From Litorivicinus sp. (GTDB taxonomy: Bacteria; Pseudomonadota; Gammaproteobacteria; Pseudomonadales; Litorivicinaceae): a stretch of DNA of 64,000 nucleotides. The notes beneath the pieces are model-generated. The model was given only the letters and a program-made list of their open reading frames with translations. It ran no database searches and was not told the origin of the DNA. The stretch is taken from NCBI GenBank assembly GCA_018401755.1, contig JAGYKJ010000006.1, positions 474,184 to 538,183 on the forward strand, read 5' to 3'. The position numbers and the translations under genes were made by a program. Of this stretch, positions 41,467 to 51,044 are shown piece by piece; position 1 is the first letter of the stretch, and each line of letters begins with the position of its first letter.

Positions 41467-42087
41467 TCAGTCAGGCCCCGTCAGGGGCCTGACTATTTGG
41501 ACAGCTGTTGGAGATGCGTCTTCAAATCGGTCCAGCCGATCTTGACCCCAAAAGCATGCGTCGCCCACCACATAAAAGGGCGAGCCAAAGACGCCACGCT
41601 GCATTGCTTCGTCGGTCTCTGCTGCAAAGGTTGCGCGAGCCTCGTCGCGGGTGTTTAACAGTGATCGCGGCAGCTGCACGCTGTCTAACAGCTGACCTAA
41701 GACCGCGACGTCCGCCAGATTGAGATCACGTGCCCAGACGGCCTCGAGACAGGCGCGCGCCAACTGATCCACCGGATATCCTTGATCCCGCGCTTGAACG
41801 AGAGTGAGGCAGGCGGCGGTGCCGTCGACTGGAAAGTGGGCAGGGTGCAACTGAAACGGCAATCCAGTTTTGACCTGAATCCGTTTGAGTTCTTGCAGCC
41901 GATAGGCTTGGCGTTGTGGGCTGCGTTGACCCACAGGAACGCCGCCGGTGGCACCAAAGACCGCGCCGATATCAAAGGGAATATACCGAATCCGTGCACC
42001 CACCTCCGTAGCCAATTGCTCTAGCCGGTCACCGGCCAGATAGGTAAAGGGCGAGACAGGTGAGAAGAAATAATCGATTTGTGTCAT
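41467..42087 (-). CDS. 2-hydroxychromene-2-carboxylate isomerase/DsbA family protein
   Basis: MTQIDYFFSPVSPFTYLAGDRLEQLATEVGARIRYIPFDIGAVF...; GVFGSPFYVVGDACFWGQDRL. Confidence 0.9.
   Translation of the reverse strand: MTQIDYFFSPVSPFTYLAGDRLEQLATEVGARIRYIPFDIGAVFGATGGVPVGQRSPQRQAYRLQELKRIQVKTGLPFQLHPAHFPVDGTAACLTLVQARDQGYPVDQLARACLEAVWARDLNLADVAVLGQLLDSVQLPRSLLNTRDEARATFAAETDEAMQRGVFGSPFYVVGDACFWGQDRLDRFEDASPTAVQIVRPLTGPD
41470..41497 (+). terminator. Terminator hairpin of hsp20, overlapping the 3' end of the convergent gene
   Basis: gtcaggccccgtcaggggcctgactattt, perfect 10-bp stem. Confidence 0.6.
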
Positions 42088-42184
42088 GGTCCTGTTCCAG
42101 ATCAAGTTGGGGAGTGGGTTGTCATCATTTTGACCTTTCGTTCTTGTGCAATGCAAAATCCAGGCGATACATGAGGGACCGATC

Positions 42185-43579
42185 GTGACACCAGAGACAC
42201 AACTCACCAACACCACCTACGATGAATTAGCCATTGGCATGTCGGCGTCGCTGTCTAAGCGCCTGACGATGCAGGATATCCAATTGTTTGCGGTAATGTC
42301 TGGGGATTACAACCCGGCGCATTTAGACGGTGATTACGCCAAATCCAGCCGCTTTCATGAAATCATCGCCCACGGCATGTGGGGTGGCGCACTGATCTCG
42401 ACTGTGTTGGGGACCGTCTTGCCTGGGATTGGGACGATTTATGTCAGCCAAACTTTGGAGTTTTGCCGTCCCGTGCACATCGGGGACACCCTGGTGGTGA
42501 CGGTCACGGTGCTGGAAAAACATCCCAAGAATCGCGTCACCTTTGACTGCTCCGCACTGAATCAGGCCGGTGAGGTGGTCTTGATAGGCCAGGCCACGGT
42601 GTTGGCCCCGTCTGAGAAAATCAGCCGTGAGGTGGTGGCGCTGCCGAGTGTGTTGCTCACCGAGCGCACCCAGCTCTCAAAACTTTTGAGTCTGGCAAAG
42701 AGTCTGCCAGCCCTGCGGGTGGCTGTGGTGCATCCCTGTGATCAGGTCTCACTCGAAGGCGCACTGACGGCGCGGACCCACAATCTCATCGATCCGATTT
42801 TGGTGGGTCCGGAAGCGAAGATTCGGGCGGTGGCAGCGGCCCATGACTTGGATCTGACTGGCGTGTCGATTGATCCTGTCCCACATTCCCATGCGGCGGC
42901 TCTGCGGGCGGTGGAGCTGGTTCGAGAGGGCCAAGTGGATGCGGTGATGAAGGGGAGTCTGCACACCGATGAGTTGATGGAGGCCTTGATTGCCACTACC
43001 GCTGGATTACGGACCGGTCGTCGTGTCAGTCATGTGTTTGTCTTTGATGTCCCCACCTATCCGCGGCCTTTGTTGATTACCGATGCCGCGATCAACATCA
43101 ATCCCTCGCTGACGGCCAAGCGGGATATTGTGCAAAACGCCATTGAGCTGGCGCATGCGCTTGGCGTGGCCGAGCCGAAGGTCGCGATTCTATCGGCGGT
43201 GGAGACGGTCAATCCGGCGATTCCGTCGACCTTGGATGCGGCCGCGCTGTGCAAAATGGCGGATCGCGGACAGATTACCGGGGCACTGTTAGACGGCCCG
43301 CTGGCCTTTGATAATGCGGTGAGTGCCGTGGCCGCCCAGATTAAAGGGATCCGGTCTGCGGTGGCGGGGGCGGCTGACATTTTGGTGACCCCGGATATGG
43401 AGGCCGGCAACATGCTGGCCAAACAACTGGAATACCTTGCCAACGCCGAGGGGGCGGGGATTGTGCTTGGGCTCCGTATCCCGGTGATCTTGACCAGTCG
43501 TGCCGATGACACGATGTCGCGGATGGCATCCTGTGCCTTGGCATCCGTGATGCGCGCCCATCAATTAAAGCGAGTCTGA
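42185..43579 (+). CDS. MaoC-like hydratase fused to phosphate acetyl/butyryltransferase
   Basis: MaoC domain (FAVMSGDYNPAHLDGDYAKSSRFHEIIAHGMWGGALIS) followed by PTA/PTB domain (GSLHTDELMEALI..., DAAINI, GPLAFDNAVS). Confidence 0.92.
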   Translation: MTPETQLTNTTYDELAIGMSASLSKRLTMQDIQLFAVMSGDYNPAHLDGDYAKSSRFHEIIAHGMWGGALISTVLGTVLPGIGTIYVSQTLEFCRPVHIGDTLVVTVTVLEKHPKNRVTFDCSALNQAGEVVLIGQATVLAPSEKISREVVALPSVLLTERTQLSKLLSLAKSLPALRVAVVHPCDQVSLEGALTARTHNLIDPILVGPEAKIRAVAAAHDLDLTGVSIDPVPHSHAAALRAVELVREGQVDAVMKGSLHTDELMEALIATTAGLRTGRRVSHVFVFDVPTYPRPLLITDAAININPSLTAKRDIVQNAIELAHALGVAEPKVAILSAVETVNPAIPSTLDAAALCKMADRGQITGALLDGPLAFDNAVSAVAAQIKGIRSAVAGAADILVTPDMEAGNMLAKQLEYLANAEGAGIVLGLRIPVILTSRADDTMSRMASCALASVMRAHQLKRV

Positions 43580-43580
43580 G

Positions 43581-44748
43581 ATGGACCTGGTCGTCAATGT
43601 GGGCTCGTCGAGCGTCAAGTTCACCGGGTTTGAGGCCTCCGGTGTGCGCCGCTTTGAGGGTGAGGCCGCGCTGCACGGAGAGGCTCTTCAGCTGCAAGTG
43701 ACCGATGCCGAGGGTGGCATGCTTGCCGACGCAGTCTTACCTGTGGCGGCCGATCCAGGCCAGGGGGTGGCTGCGCTCGTGGAGGCGGTTGCCGATTGGT
43801 TGACCACCCAAGCATTATCACCCCGGTGTGTGTTGCATCGGGTGGTTCATGGGGGATCTCAGTTTGTCGCGCCCGTCATAATTGATGCGGAGGTGTGTGC
43901 AGCACTCGAGGCACTGACGGTGCTGGCGCCACTGCATCAACCGCTGAACCTTGCCGGCATCGCCCTGATGGGGCGGCAGTATCCGGGTATTCCTCAGATT
44001 GCCTGCTTTGATACCGCCTTCCATGCCCAGCAAAGTCCTTTTGAACAACACTTTGCCCTGCCCGAGTCGCTGTTTGCAGAGGGGATACGGCGCTATGGAT
44101 TTCATGGATTGTCCTATGCCTACCTGACACGCCAGTTGCCACGAATGGGCATGGAGGCTGATGCGCGCGTGGTGCTGTGTCATTTGGGCAGTGGTGCCAG
44201 TCTCTGTGCGGTGCGAGGCGGCGTGTCTGTGGCGTCCACCATGGGATTGACCGCCTTGGATGGTCTGCCAATGGGCACCCGCACCGGGCGACTGGATGCG
44301 GGCGTGGTGCTGCATTTATTGGTCGATGGGTTGGGAGACTGAGGCGATCACGCACCTGTTATACCGGGAGTCTGGATTGCTTGGTTTGTCTGGACTGTCT
44401 GCCGATGTCCGGACACTGGAAGCCAGTCCAGATCCAAAGGCGCAGTTTGCCTTGGATTATTTTGCCTATCGGATCAATGCGGAGATCGGAAGCCTCGTCG
44501 CCATCTTAGGGGGCTTGGATGGCCTGGTGTTCTCAGGCGGCATTGGCACGCACTCCGCCTCGGTCCGAGCGCGGGTCCTGCACCGACTGGCGTCGTGGTT
44601 ACCCCTGTCCTGGTCCGAGCAGGCCAATGCGTCCCAAGCTGATTGGCTGTCCACGCCGGACAGTCCGGTGACGGTGCTTCGCATGGCCACTGATGAGGCG
44701 GCAGAGATCTGGCGGACAGGGATTGGCTGCCTGGATGGGATGCGCTAG
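43581..44748 (+). CDS. ackA: Acetate/propionate kinase, frameshifted near 44328-44334
   Basis: VNVGSSSVKF, HRVVHGG, FDTAFH, YGFHGLSYAYL, HLGSGASLCAVRGG; continues as WETEAITHLLYRESGLLGLSG...FSGGIGTHSASVR. Confidence 0.92.
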
Positions 44749-44823
44749 TCCGTTTGCATCGCGGGTGGGATCCAAAACTGTCGCAATCTCTGGTATAACG
44801 ACGCGACGAGACAGGAGGTTCCA

Positions 44824-44922
44824 ATGATCGGTAAAGTACTCAAAGAACTCACGACAGGGGATACAGGGTTTGCCCTGATGCTGGTGGTGATGTCCCTGAC
44901 GATTCTCGCGCTCGCGTTCTAA
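44824..44922 (+). CDS. Small hydrophobic protein, 32 aa, unknown
   Basis: Own translation: MIGKVLKELTTGDTGFALMLVVMSLTILALAF; preceded by caggaggttcca Shine-Dalgarno. Confidence 0.5.
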   Translation: MIGKVLKELTTGDTGFALMLVVMSLTILALAF

Positions 44923-45267
44923 GTGCATCCCTCGACGCTGGCAATTGGTGCCACAGTGCCGGTGTTTCTGGCGCTGACCTGGCACCATTTTGCACCGTCC
45001 TCAACGGCCTATGCGGCAATTGGCCTCACGACTGGGATTGCGCTGGTGGTGTTCGCGATGCGACAGCTCTGGCGGGCGATTCGGCTGGATGTGGTCACCG
45101 CCATGGTGGTTCTGACAACTGCCTTGGCCTCGATTGTGTTGCCAGTCTTGCAATGGGTGGCGGTACTTCCCTCTGTGTTTATCTCATCGGCAGTTTTTGG
45201 TGGGTTGGTGGTGGGCGTCTTCCGACATCGGATTCCGGATTGGGCTGATGTTCGGCGTGATCACTGA
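44923..45267 (+). CDS. Small integral membrane protein, unknown
   Basis: GTG start directly after the 32-aa ORF; several TM segments; overlaps start of glycerate kinase gene. Confidence 0.5.
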   Translation: MHPSTLAIGATVPVFLALTWHHFAPSSTAYAAIGLTTGIALVVFAMRQLWRAIRLDVVTAMVVLTTALASIVLPVLQWVAVLPSVFISSAVFGGLVVGVFRHRIPDWADVRRDH

Positions 45268-46520
45268 CCCGCCCGCACTGTTACGCGCGGCCTTCGATGC
45301 CGCCGTGGCCTCGGCGCAAGCCGAGCAGTTAATCCCACATTTACAGGCATTACCGGATTGTCCGGGCGAGACGGTCATCTTGGCTGTCGGGAAGGCTGCG
45401 GCACCCATGGCGCGGGTCGCGTCCCAGATATTCCCAGCGGCGCGAGGGATGGTGGTGGCGCCGCACGGACACGCGCTGGAGACCCATTTAACCCCCTATT
45501 TTGCGAGCCATCCGGTGCCAGATGACGGGAGCCTCGCGGCTTCCGATGCGGCGATGCAACTTGCACAGTCGTTGCGGCCACAGGACCGGCTGTTGTGTCT
45601 GATCTCTGGCGGTGGGTCTGCGTTACTCTCCGCGCCCTTGCCTGGCATGGACCCTGCCCTGAAACGGCAGATCCATCAGGAACTCTTGGCCAGTGGTGCC
45701 ACCATTGCCGAGCTCAATACCGTCCGAAAGCAACTGTCGTTGGTCAAAGGCGGACGTCTGGCCAAGGCCTGCGCAGGTACTGTGTTAAATTTTTGATTTC
45801 CGACGTGCCAGGCGATGCGCCTGAGTTTATCGCATCAGGCCCGACGGTCGCTGCACACACCACCCAAGCGGATGCATGGGCGGTGGTGACCCGCTATGGG
45901 CTGCCCTCTGCGGATGCGATTCGGCCTTGGCTGACGGATCCCCAATGGGCCACCCCGGATGCAGGAGATCCCTGTTTTTCGAGCGTGCAGACCACGCTGA
46001 TTGCAACCCACAGCAGGCGCTTGAGGCGGCCGCGAGGGTGTTTGAGCAGGCAGGGGTGATGCCTTGGATACTCAGTGATCGCTTGGAAGGTGAGTCAGCG
46101 GCGGTTGCTCCAGTATTCGCGGCGGTGGCGCAGTCATTGCAGGCGGATACAACGCCACTGTCGCCACCGGTGTGCGTGCTGTCAGGTGGTGAGACGACGG
46201 TTCGGGTCACCGGCACGGGTGTTGGTGGTCCGAATGTGCAGTTTTTGTTGGCCTTGCTCGTCGCACTCGAGGGGACGCCTGGGATTTGGGCGATGGCCTG
46301 TGATACCGACGGTGTGGATGGTGCGAAGGGCAATGCGGGGGCGTGGATTGGGCCTGAGTCTCTTGCCAAAGCGCAGGCGCTTGGCTTGGATCCGAAGCGC
46401 GCGCTGTCTGACCAAGATGCGCACCATTTTTTTGAGGCTCTGGGGCAGGCGGTGATCACCGGCCCGACCGGCACGAATGTGAATGATTTTCGGGCGATCT
46501 TGGTACTGCCGCGAGTCTGA
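45248..46520 (+). CDS. Glycerate 2-kinase (GckA/TtuD, MOFRL family), frameshifted near 45790 and 46005
   Basis: ILAVGKAAAPMARVA..., LLCLISGGGSALL, LNTVRKQLSLVKGGRLA | LISDVPGDAPEFIASGPT | NPQQALEAAARVF...LSGGETTVRVTGTGVGGPNVQFLLAL. Confidence 0.93.
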
Positions 46521-46598
46521 GTCACCCTCTGGTCGTGAGTGGATTGTTACGATCTGCACAGCGGCTCTGCGCGATCTCTCCGTCATCGGTGCGCATCC

Positions 46599-47497
46599 CT
46601 AGGGACCGGGATCACCCATATCAAACGGATGGTTGGATGGGGTGCCATGCAGTAATTCCGATGCGATCGCGTGTACCTCCCCTTGGAGATACGCCCAGTA
46701 TTCAGGGTGATCGAGGGTATTCTCTTTGAGTTTTGAGGGATAAAGCGGCTCATCTCCATCTGGAAATCACGGCGTACCTCGCTGTTGGACATCAACTGAC
46801 CCAGCTGTACAGACAGTGCTTGATGAAAGTCATCCATGTGCTTTTGTCTGGCGTCGAGCTTATTGGTCAGGAGGGCTCGCGATAATGCAACACCGCGCTG
46901 CTTGATCCAAACGATATCCCACAGATCTCGGGGCTTGATACGCCTTGCCCGATAGGCAAACGCGATGAGTTTATCGACGAACAACTCCTGTAATGATTGC
47001 ACCGGAACCAGGATCCCTTCGGTTGGGACCACCGCGTTGTAGTGATTCAGAAGAGGGCGTTTCTCGATCTCAAAGGATGGAATCGCGCATACGTCGATAT
47101 GCACTTTTTGTCTTGGTAAGTCTGGTCGATTCGCGTCTTTGACGATGGAGATGTTCCAAGACACGGTATCCCCTTGCCGAGTACTCGATGGTGCCGTCAC
47201 GGAGACCTCGGTCTCATATTTGTTCTGAAGATAGGTTTTGATTTCAGTGTCTAACCCTTCGCATGACGCGGGTTTGAAGTGATGGCCGCCGTTAAAATCA
47301 AGATCTTCGGACAGCCGACTGCTGTTGTAGCACATCCGTAACGCAGTGCCTCCCACAAAGGTGAGACGGTGCATCACCCCATGTTGGATCAGGACCGCCA
47401 TCACGTCGTGATGCAAGATCTCCTTCTCAATGACGGGGGTCAGTGCGGCGTAGCCCGGGTTAGCCTGGACGATGTTGTGAAGGAGTTGCTTAAGCAT
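46599..47497 (-). CDS. abiEii: AbiEii/AbiGii-type nucleotidyltransferase toxin, frameshifted near 46746
   Basis: FVGGTALRMCYNSSRLSEDLDFNGG; C-terminus in alternate frame YPSKLKENTLDHPEYWAYLQGEVHAIASELL. Confidence 0.88.
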
Positions 47498-47500
47498 CCG

Positions 47501-48025
47501 TTAGGTCTCCAGCAGATGTTGGTTACGCTGACAGTGTTTCAGGTCAGTGATTGCAAGTGCTTTGTCGGCCCGGTACATCCGAATCTCCGGGTCGTAGTAT
47601 AGGTGCTGGGCGATCTGTTCGACTGGCTGCTTTGTATGGGTGAGCTCAATGACGCCATAGGGTGTGACAAAACAACCGCTTCGACCCTTTGTCATGACGG
47701 TGACCCGTCCCATCAGCACCTGGGAAATCTCACCGATGTGGCTGAGCTGACTTTCGAGGCTGATGTAGCTGAGGACATGACTGCGCAGTTTTGTGATGAG
47801 TTGATAAATCGCTGTCTCGGGTGTTGGTGGTGTGACCACGCTTTCATAGAATCCTCGCACTAAACGTCTGAGACGGCCCTGACGCACGCAATCTTTCAGA
47901 AAATTCCGAAATGTCGGATCACAAGGCACGCCGAGCATACATGCCAGCTCCGCTGTGCTGTGAATCCCACCGCCCGCCGTGACTGCGTTCGCGAGGGCTT
48001 TGAGTAGAGCATCTGATTTGGTCAT
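47501..48025 (-). CDS. abiEi: AbiEi-type antitoxin/repressor
   Basis: Upstream partner of abiEii; winged-helix-like N-terminus plus SHVLSYISLESQLSHIGEISQVLMGRVTVMTKGRSGCFVTPYGVIELTHTK. Confidence 0.8.
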   Translation of the reverse strand: MTKSDALLKALANAVTAGGGIHSTAELACMLGVPCDPTFRNFLKDCVRQGRLRRLVRGFYESVVTPPTPETAIYQLITKLRSHVLSYISLESQLSHIGEISQVLMGRVTVMTKGRSGCFVTPYGVIELTHTKQPVEQIAQHLYYDPEIRMYRADKALAITDLKHCQRNQHLLET

Positions 48026-48071
48026 CGGTATACACTGAAGTAATTTAAATGATTATTGAGTGTATACCGAT
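48024..48071. promoter_or_regulatory. Perfect 13-bp inverted repeat, candidate AbiEi operator
   Basis: ATCGGTATACACT (48024-48036) and AGTGTATACCGAT (48059-48071) immediately upstream of/overlapping the abiEi start. Confidence 0.75.
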
Positions 48072-48164
48072 AAGGAGAGATGTCACGCGGCTGGTGTCGC
48101 ATGATGGGATTTTCGTCGCTCTGGCAGTGTGAAAGACGCGTGGTCACGCTGTGTGCGTCGCGTG

Positions 48165-49106
48165 CTAGGACAGACCTGCGAGCAGCGCAATGACCACCGA
48201 GAGCGTGCCAATCCCTGAGACAGTCGAGACAAAAATACAGGTCGTCGCAACAGGCGGTGCCACCTGATAGCGGGTTGCAAACTGATACATGGTCATGCCG
48301 GTCGGCATCGCTGCCAACAAGATGGCAACCGCCAACCAGTCACGCTCGAGGCCGATCCAGGACCCAACGAGCCAGACAAGTGCAGGGTGCAGCAGGTTTT
48401 TAATCGACGTCACCAAGATCGCGGGGACGACCGATCCACTGATGGTATAGGTCGCCAGTGAGCTTCCCAGAACAAAGAGTGCACAGGGCACGACACTGGT
48501 CGCCACGAGGTCAAACATCTCTGCGACCAGCGGATGGAGTCCAAGACCGGTCGCCTTCCACAGAAACCCAGCCCCTAACCCCTGAATCAGGGGGTTGCTG
48601 ATCAACCCTTTGGCCACTTGCTTGGGAAAGGTGCTGAGCTGGGCGCCCTGACCTTTGGCTACCTCCATGAGGACGGTGACCACTGCGAATACCGAGATAC
48701 CGTGTACGCTGATCAACAAAAATAGTGGCAGTAATGCGTCAGGACCTAGTGCCCGTGACACAAGCGGGATACCCAGTAACACGCTATTGGAGTAACACGC
48801 GCCGAGTCCAATCACAATCGCTTCGACGGTGGTGCGTTTTAATAGCCAACGTGCGGCGATGGCCCCGACAAGAAAGACCGCAGACAGTGGGAGGTAGTAG
48901 GTGACAAACAGTGCGCCTGTCGAGGCGGACGGAGTATCCAGCTTGACCACCGCGTGGAATAACAGGACCGGAACCGCATAATCGAACACATATTTTTCGA
49001 GCCCTTCGCGGTGCGCTGCCCGGAAGTGCCCCACCTTGGTGGCCGCAAAGCCAAACACCCCAAGTAATAGGACCGGGGCGATGACATTGAGGATACTGCC
49101 AAGCAC
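48165..49106 (-). CDS. AEC (auxin efflux carrier) family transporter
   Basis: VFDYAVPVLLFHAVVKL..., SNSVLLGIPLVSRALG, MPTGMTMYQFATRYQV. Confidence 0.9.
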   Translation of the reverse strand: MLGSILNVIAPVLLLGVFGFAATKVGHFRAAHREGLEKYVFDYAVPVLLFHAVVKLDTPSASTGALFVTYYLPLSAVFLVGAIAARWLLKRTTVEAIVIGLGACYSNSVLLGIPLVSRALGPDALLPLFLLISVHGISVFAVVTVLMEVAKGQGAQLSTFPKQVAKGLISNPLIQGLGAGFLWKATGLGLHPLVAEMFDLVATSVVPCALFVLGSSLATYTISGSVVPAILVTSIKNLLHPALVWLVGSWIGLERDWLAVAILLAAMPTGMTMYQFATRYQVAPPVATTCIFVSTVSGIGTLSVVIALLAGLS

Positions 49107-50054
49107 TTAGGGGGGGCTCAACAAATAGTCAGTGGTGTTTGGAATCTCGGTGATGAGTCCAGCATCGCGCATAAACTCGGCAAAACGCGTCCAAGACGCC
49201 ACATCTGTTGAGCGCGTCTCGGTGGCGAGTTTGGGGAGCGTATCGCGCCAGGCACGTGCATTGAGCTCGGTGTCTAATTCCATGGGCTTGTAGCTGACAA
49301 ACACCCGATAGGTGTCCTCAGGATCCGCCAGAATGGCTGCCGTGGCGACATCCAGTGCATCCAAGAAGGCGCTGAAGTCAGCGCGCATCGCCTGATCCGG
49401 GCGTGTCACTAAAATCAGCTCTTCATAGTGGGGTACGCCGTGGTTTTCGGGCAAAAATGCGCGACCAGGCTTTCCGTCAATGTCCATTTGGTTGAGTTCA
49501 AAGTTCCGAAACGCGCCAATCACGGCATCCACTTGGCCGGTATACAGTGACGGTGACAGGGCAAAATTCACGTTGACCAACCGAATGTCGCGATTGCTGA
49601 GTCCGGCTGTTTTCAGCATGGCACCCAAGATGGCATCTTCAAAGCCACCCACTGAATACCCGACGGTTTTGCCTTTGAGATCGGCAATGGATTGGATGGG
49701 CCCGTCTTCAAGCACCACCAAGGAGTTCAGCGGTGTGTCGACCAAGGCGCCGATCCGCGCCAGCGGCAGCCCGTTGGCGAGATCCATCATCAACGAGGGC
49801 TGGTAGCTGACCGCAATGTCTGCTCGTCCTGCTGCAACTAGTTTGGGCGGAAGGCTTGGATCGGCCGGCTCGATGAGCGTGACGTCAAGACCGCGTTTGG
49901 CGAACTCACCGGTCTGTAAGGCGACAATCAAGGGCGCATGGTCAGGATTGACGAACCAGTCCAGCAAGACCGTGATCGGCTTAGCCTGACTGGGAAGGAC
50001 CCAAAGGGCGGTCGCGAATAGGAAACCGATCTGAACCAGGGCGCGCATGGGCAT
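49107..50054 (-). CDS. ABC transporter substrate-binding protein, NMT1/THI5-like (ThiY type)
   Basis: ITVLLDWFVNPDHAPLIVALQTGEFAKRGLDVTLIEPADPSLPPKLVAAGRADIAVSYQPSL. Confidence 0.88.
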   Translation of the reverse strand: MPMRALVQIGFLFATALWVLPSQAKPITVLLDWFVNPDHAPLIVALQTGEFAKRGLDVTLIEPADPSLPPKLVAAGRADIAVSYQPSLMMDLANGLPLARIGALVDTPLNSLVVLEDGPIQSIADLKGKTVGYSVGGFEDAILGAMLKTAGLSNRDIRLVNVNFALSPSLYTGQVDAVIGAFRNFELNQMDIDGKPGRAFLPENHGVPHYEELILVTRPDQAMRADFSAFLDALDVATAAILADPEDTYRVFVSYKPMELDTELNARAWRDTLPKLATETRSTDVASWTRFAEFMRDAGLITEIPNTTDYLLSPP

Positions 50055-50266
50055 TCCTTTTGTGGGTGGTGTATGCGGGGGCTCATGATCCCCAAGTTCG
50101 ACCAAGGGGTAAAGAAACATCTCCCTCTGCGGGCGAACCCCTGATGATCTCGGATGTGCTTGGAGTCATCGGTTCCCTCCCGCCCGGGTCGGTCAGTGAG
50201 CCCATCCTCTGTCGACAGGGTCGACGCGACAGAGAATGGGGTACGTTCGATAGACGCAGTCGACGA

Positions 50267-50846
50267 TTAGGCCACCAACGCCTGAATCTGTGCCTCGGCA
50301 CGGAGCCAAGGCATCGGCCGTGGTCAGCTGCTGATCGGCTGCAATCACCTGCACGTCCTGAATGCCAATAAAGTGCAGGACTTGCGTCAGGTGCGGTGTT
50401 GCAAAATCCACGGCGCTGTTGACCGGCACACCACCAGAGGTCACCACAAGGATGGCGCGCTTGCCGTTGAGAAGCCCGACTGGACCCTGTTCTGTATAAC
50501 GGAACGTGATGCCCGCGCGACAAATTTGGTCCACCCAGGCTTTGAGCGCGCTGGAGATGCCGAAGTTATAAATCGGGCAGGTGATCACCACAGTGTCCGC
50601 GGCCTGCAGTTCGGCAATCAGCTGATCGGAGAGGGCCAGCGCGTCACGATCGGCCTCGGTCCGTGCCTCATCTGCTGTAAAGTTCGCGCGGAACCAGGCT
50701 TGATCAACCACCGGCAAGCCCTGCGAGAGATCGCGGGTCACCAACGTATGGGCTGGAAGTTGTTGCAGCACCTGCTGCGCGAGTTTGTAACTGCTGGCAT
50801 CCGTGCCTTGTGCACTGGTGGCAACGCATAAAACGGTGTGGGTCAT
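50267..50846 (-). CDS. azoR: FMN-dependent NADH-azoreductase, frameshifted near 50304
   Basis: DTVVITCPIYNFGISSALKAWVDQICRAGITFRYTEQGPVGLLNGKRAILVVTSGG; natural C-terminus RAEAQIQALVA* in another frame. Confidence 0.9.
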
Positions 50847-51044
50847 GTCGAGTCTCCTATGAAAACATGACACGAATCATGCGGGCGAACGTGTTGGATG
50901 ACATGCCAAGAACTGTGTTGAGAGTCAGTCCAATTTGGATTGAATCTGAGCCTCGACTCGGTACGAGTCGGTGTGCGAGTGGTGCAAATCCCCGACGACT
51001 GCGCCGAGCACCGGCCAGCGTGTTTCTGCCGGCGCTCGGGGTTC

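Noticed and set aside
45827-46525. 232-aa minus ORF over glycerate kinase
   Set aside because: Antisense shadow; the plus-strand frames contain MOFRL/GckA motifs
50121-50266. TPP riboswitch upstream of the THI5-like binding protein gene
   Set aside because: The conserved CUGAGA and ACC-CUGAUC elements of the THI box could not be found in the leader
51001-51040. GC-rich hairpin cgagcaccggcc...gccggcgctcgg downstream of glcB
   Set aside because: Probably a weak terminator but lacks a clear T-run; not listed as a feature
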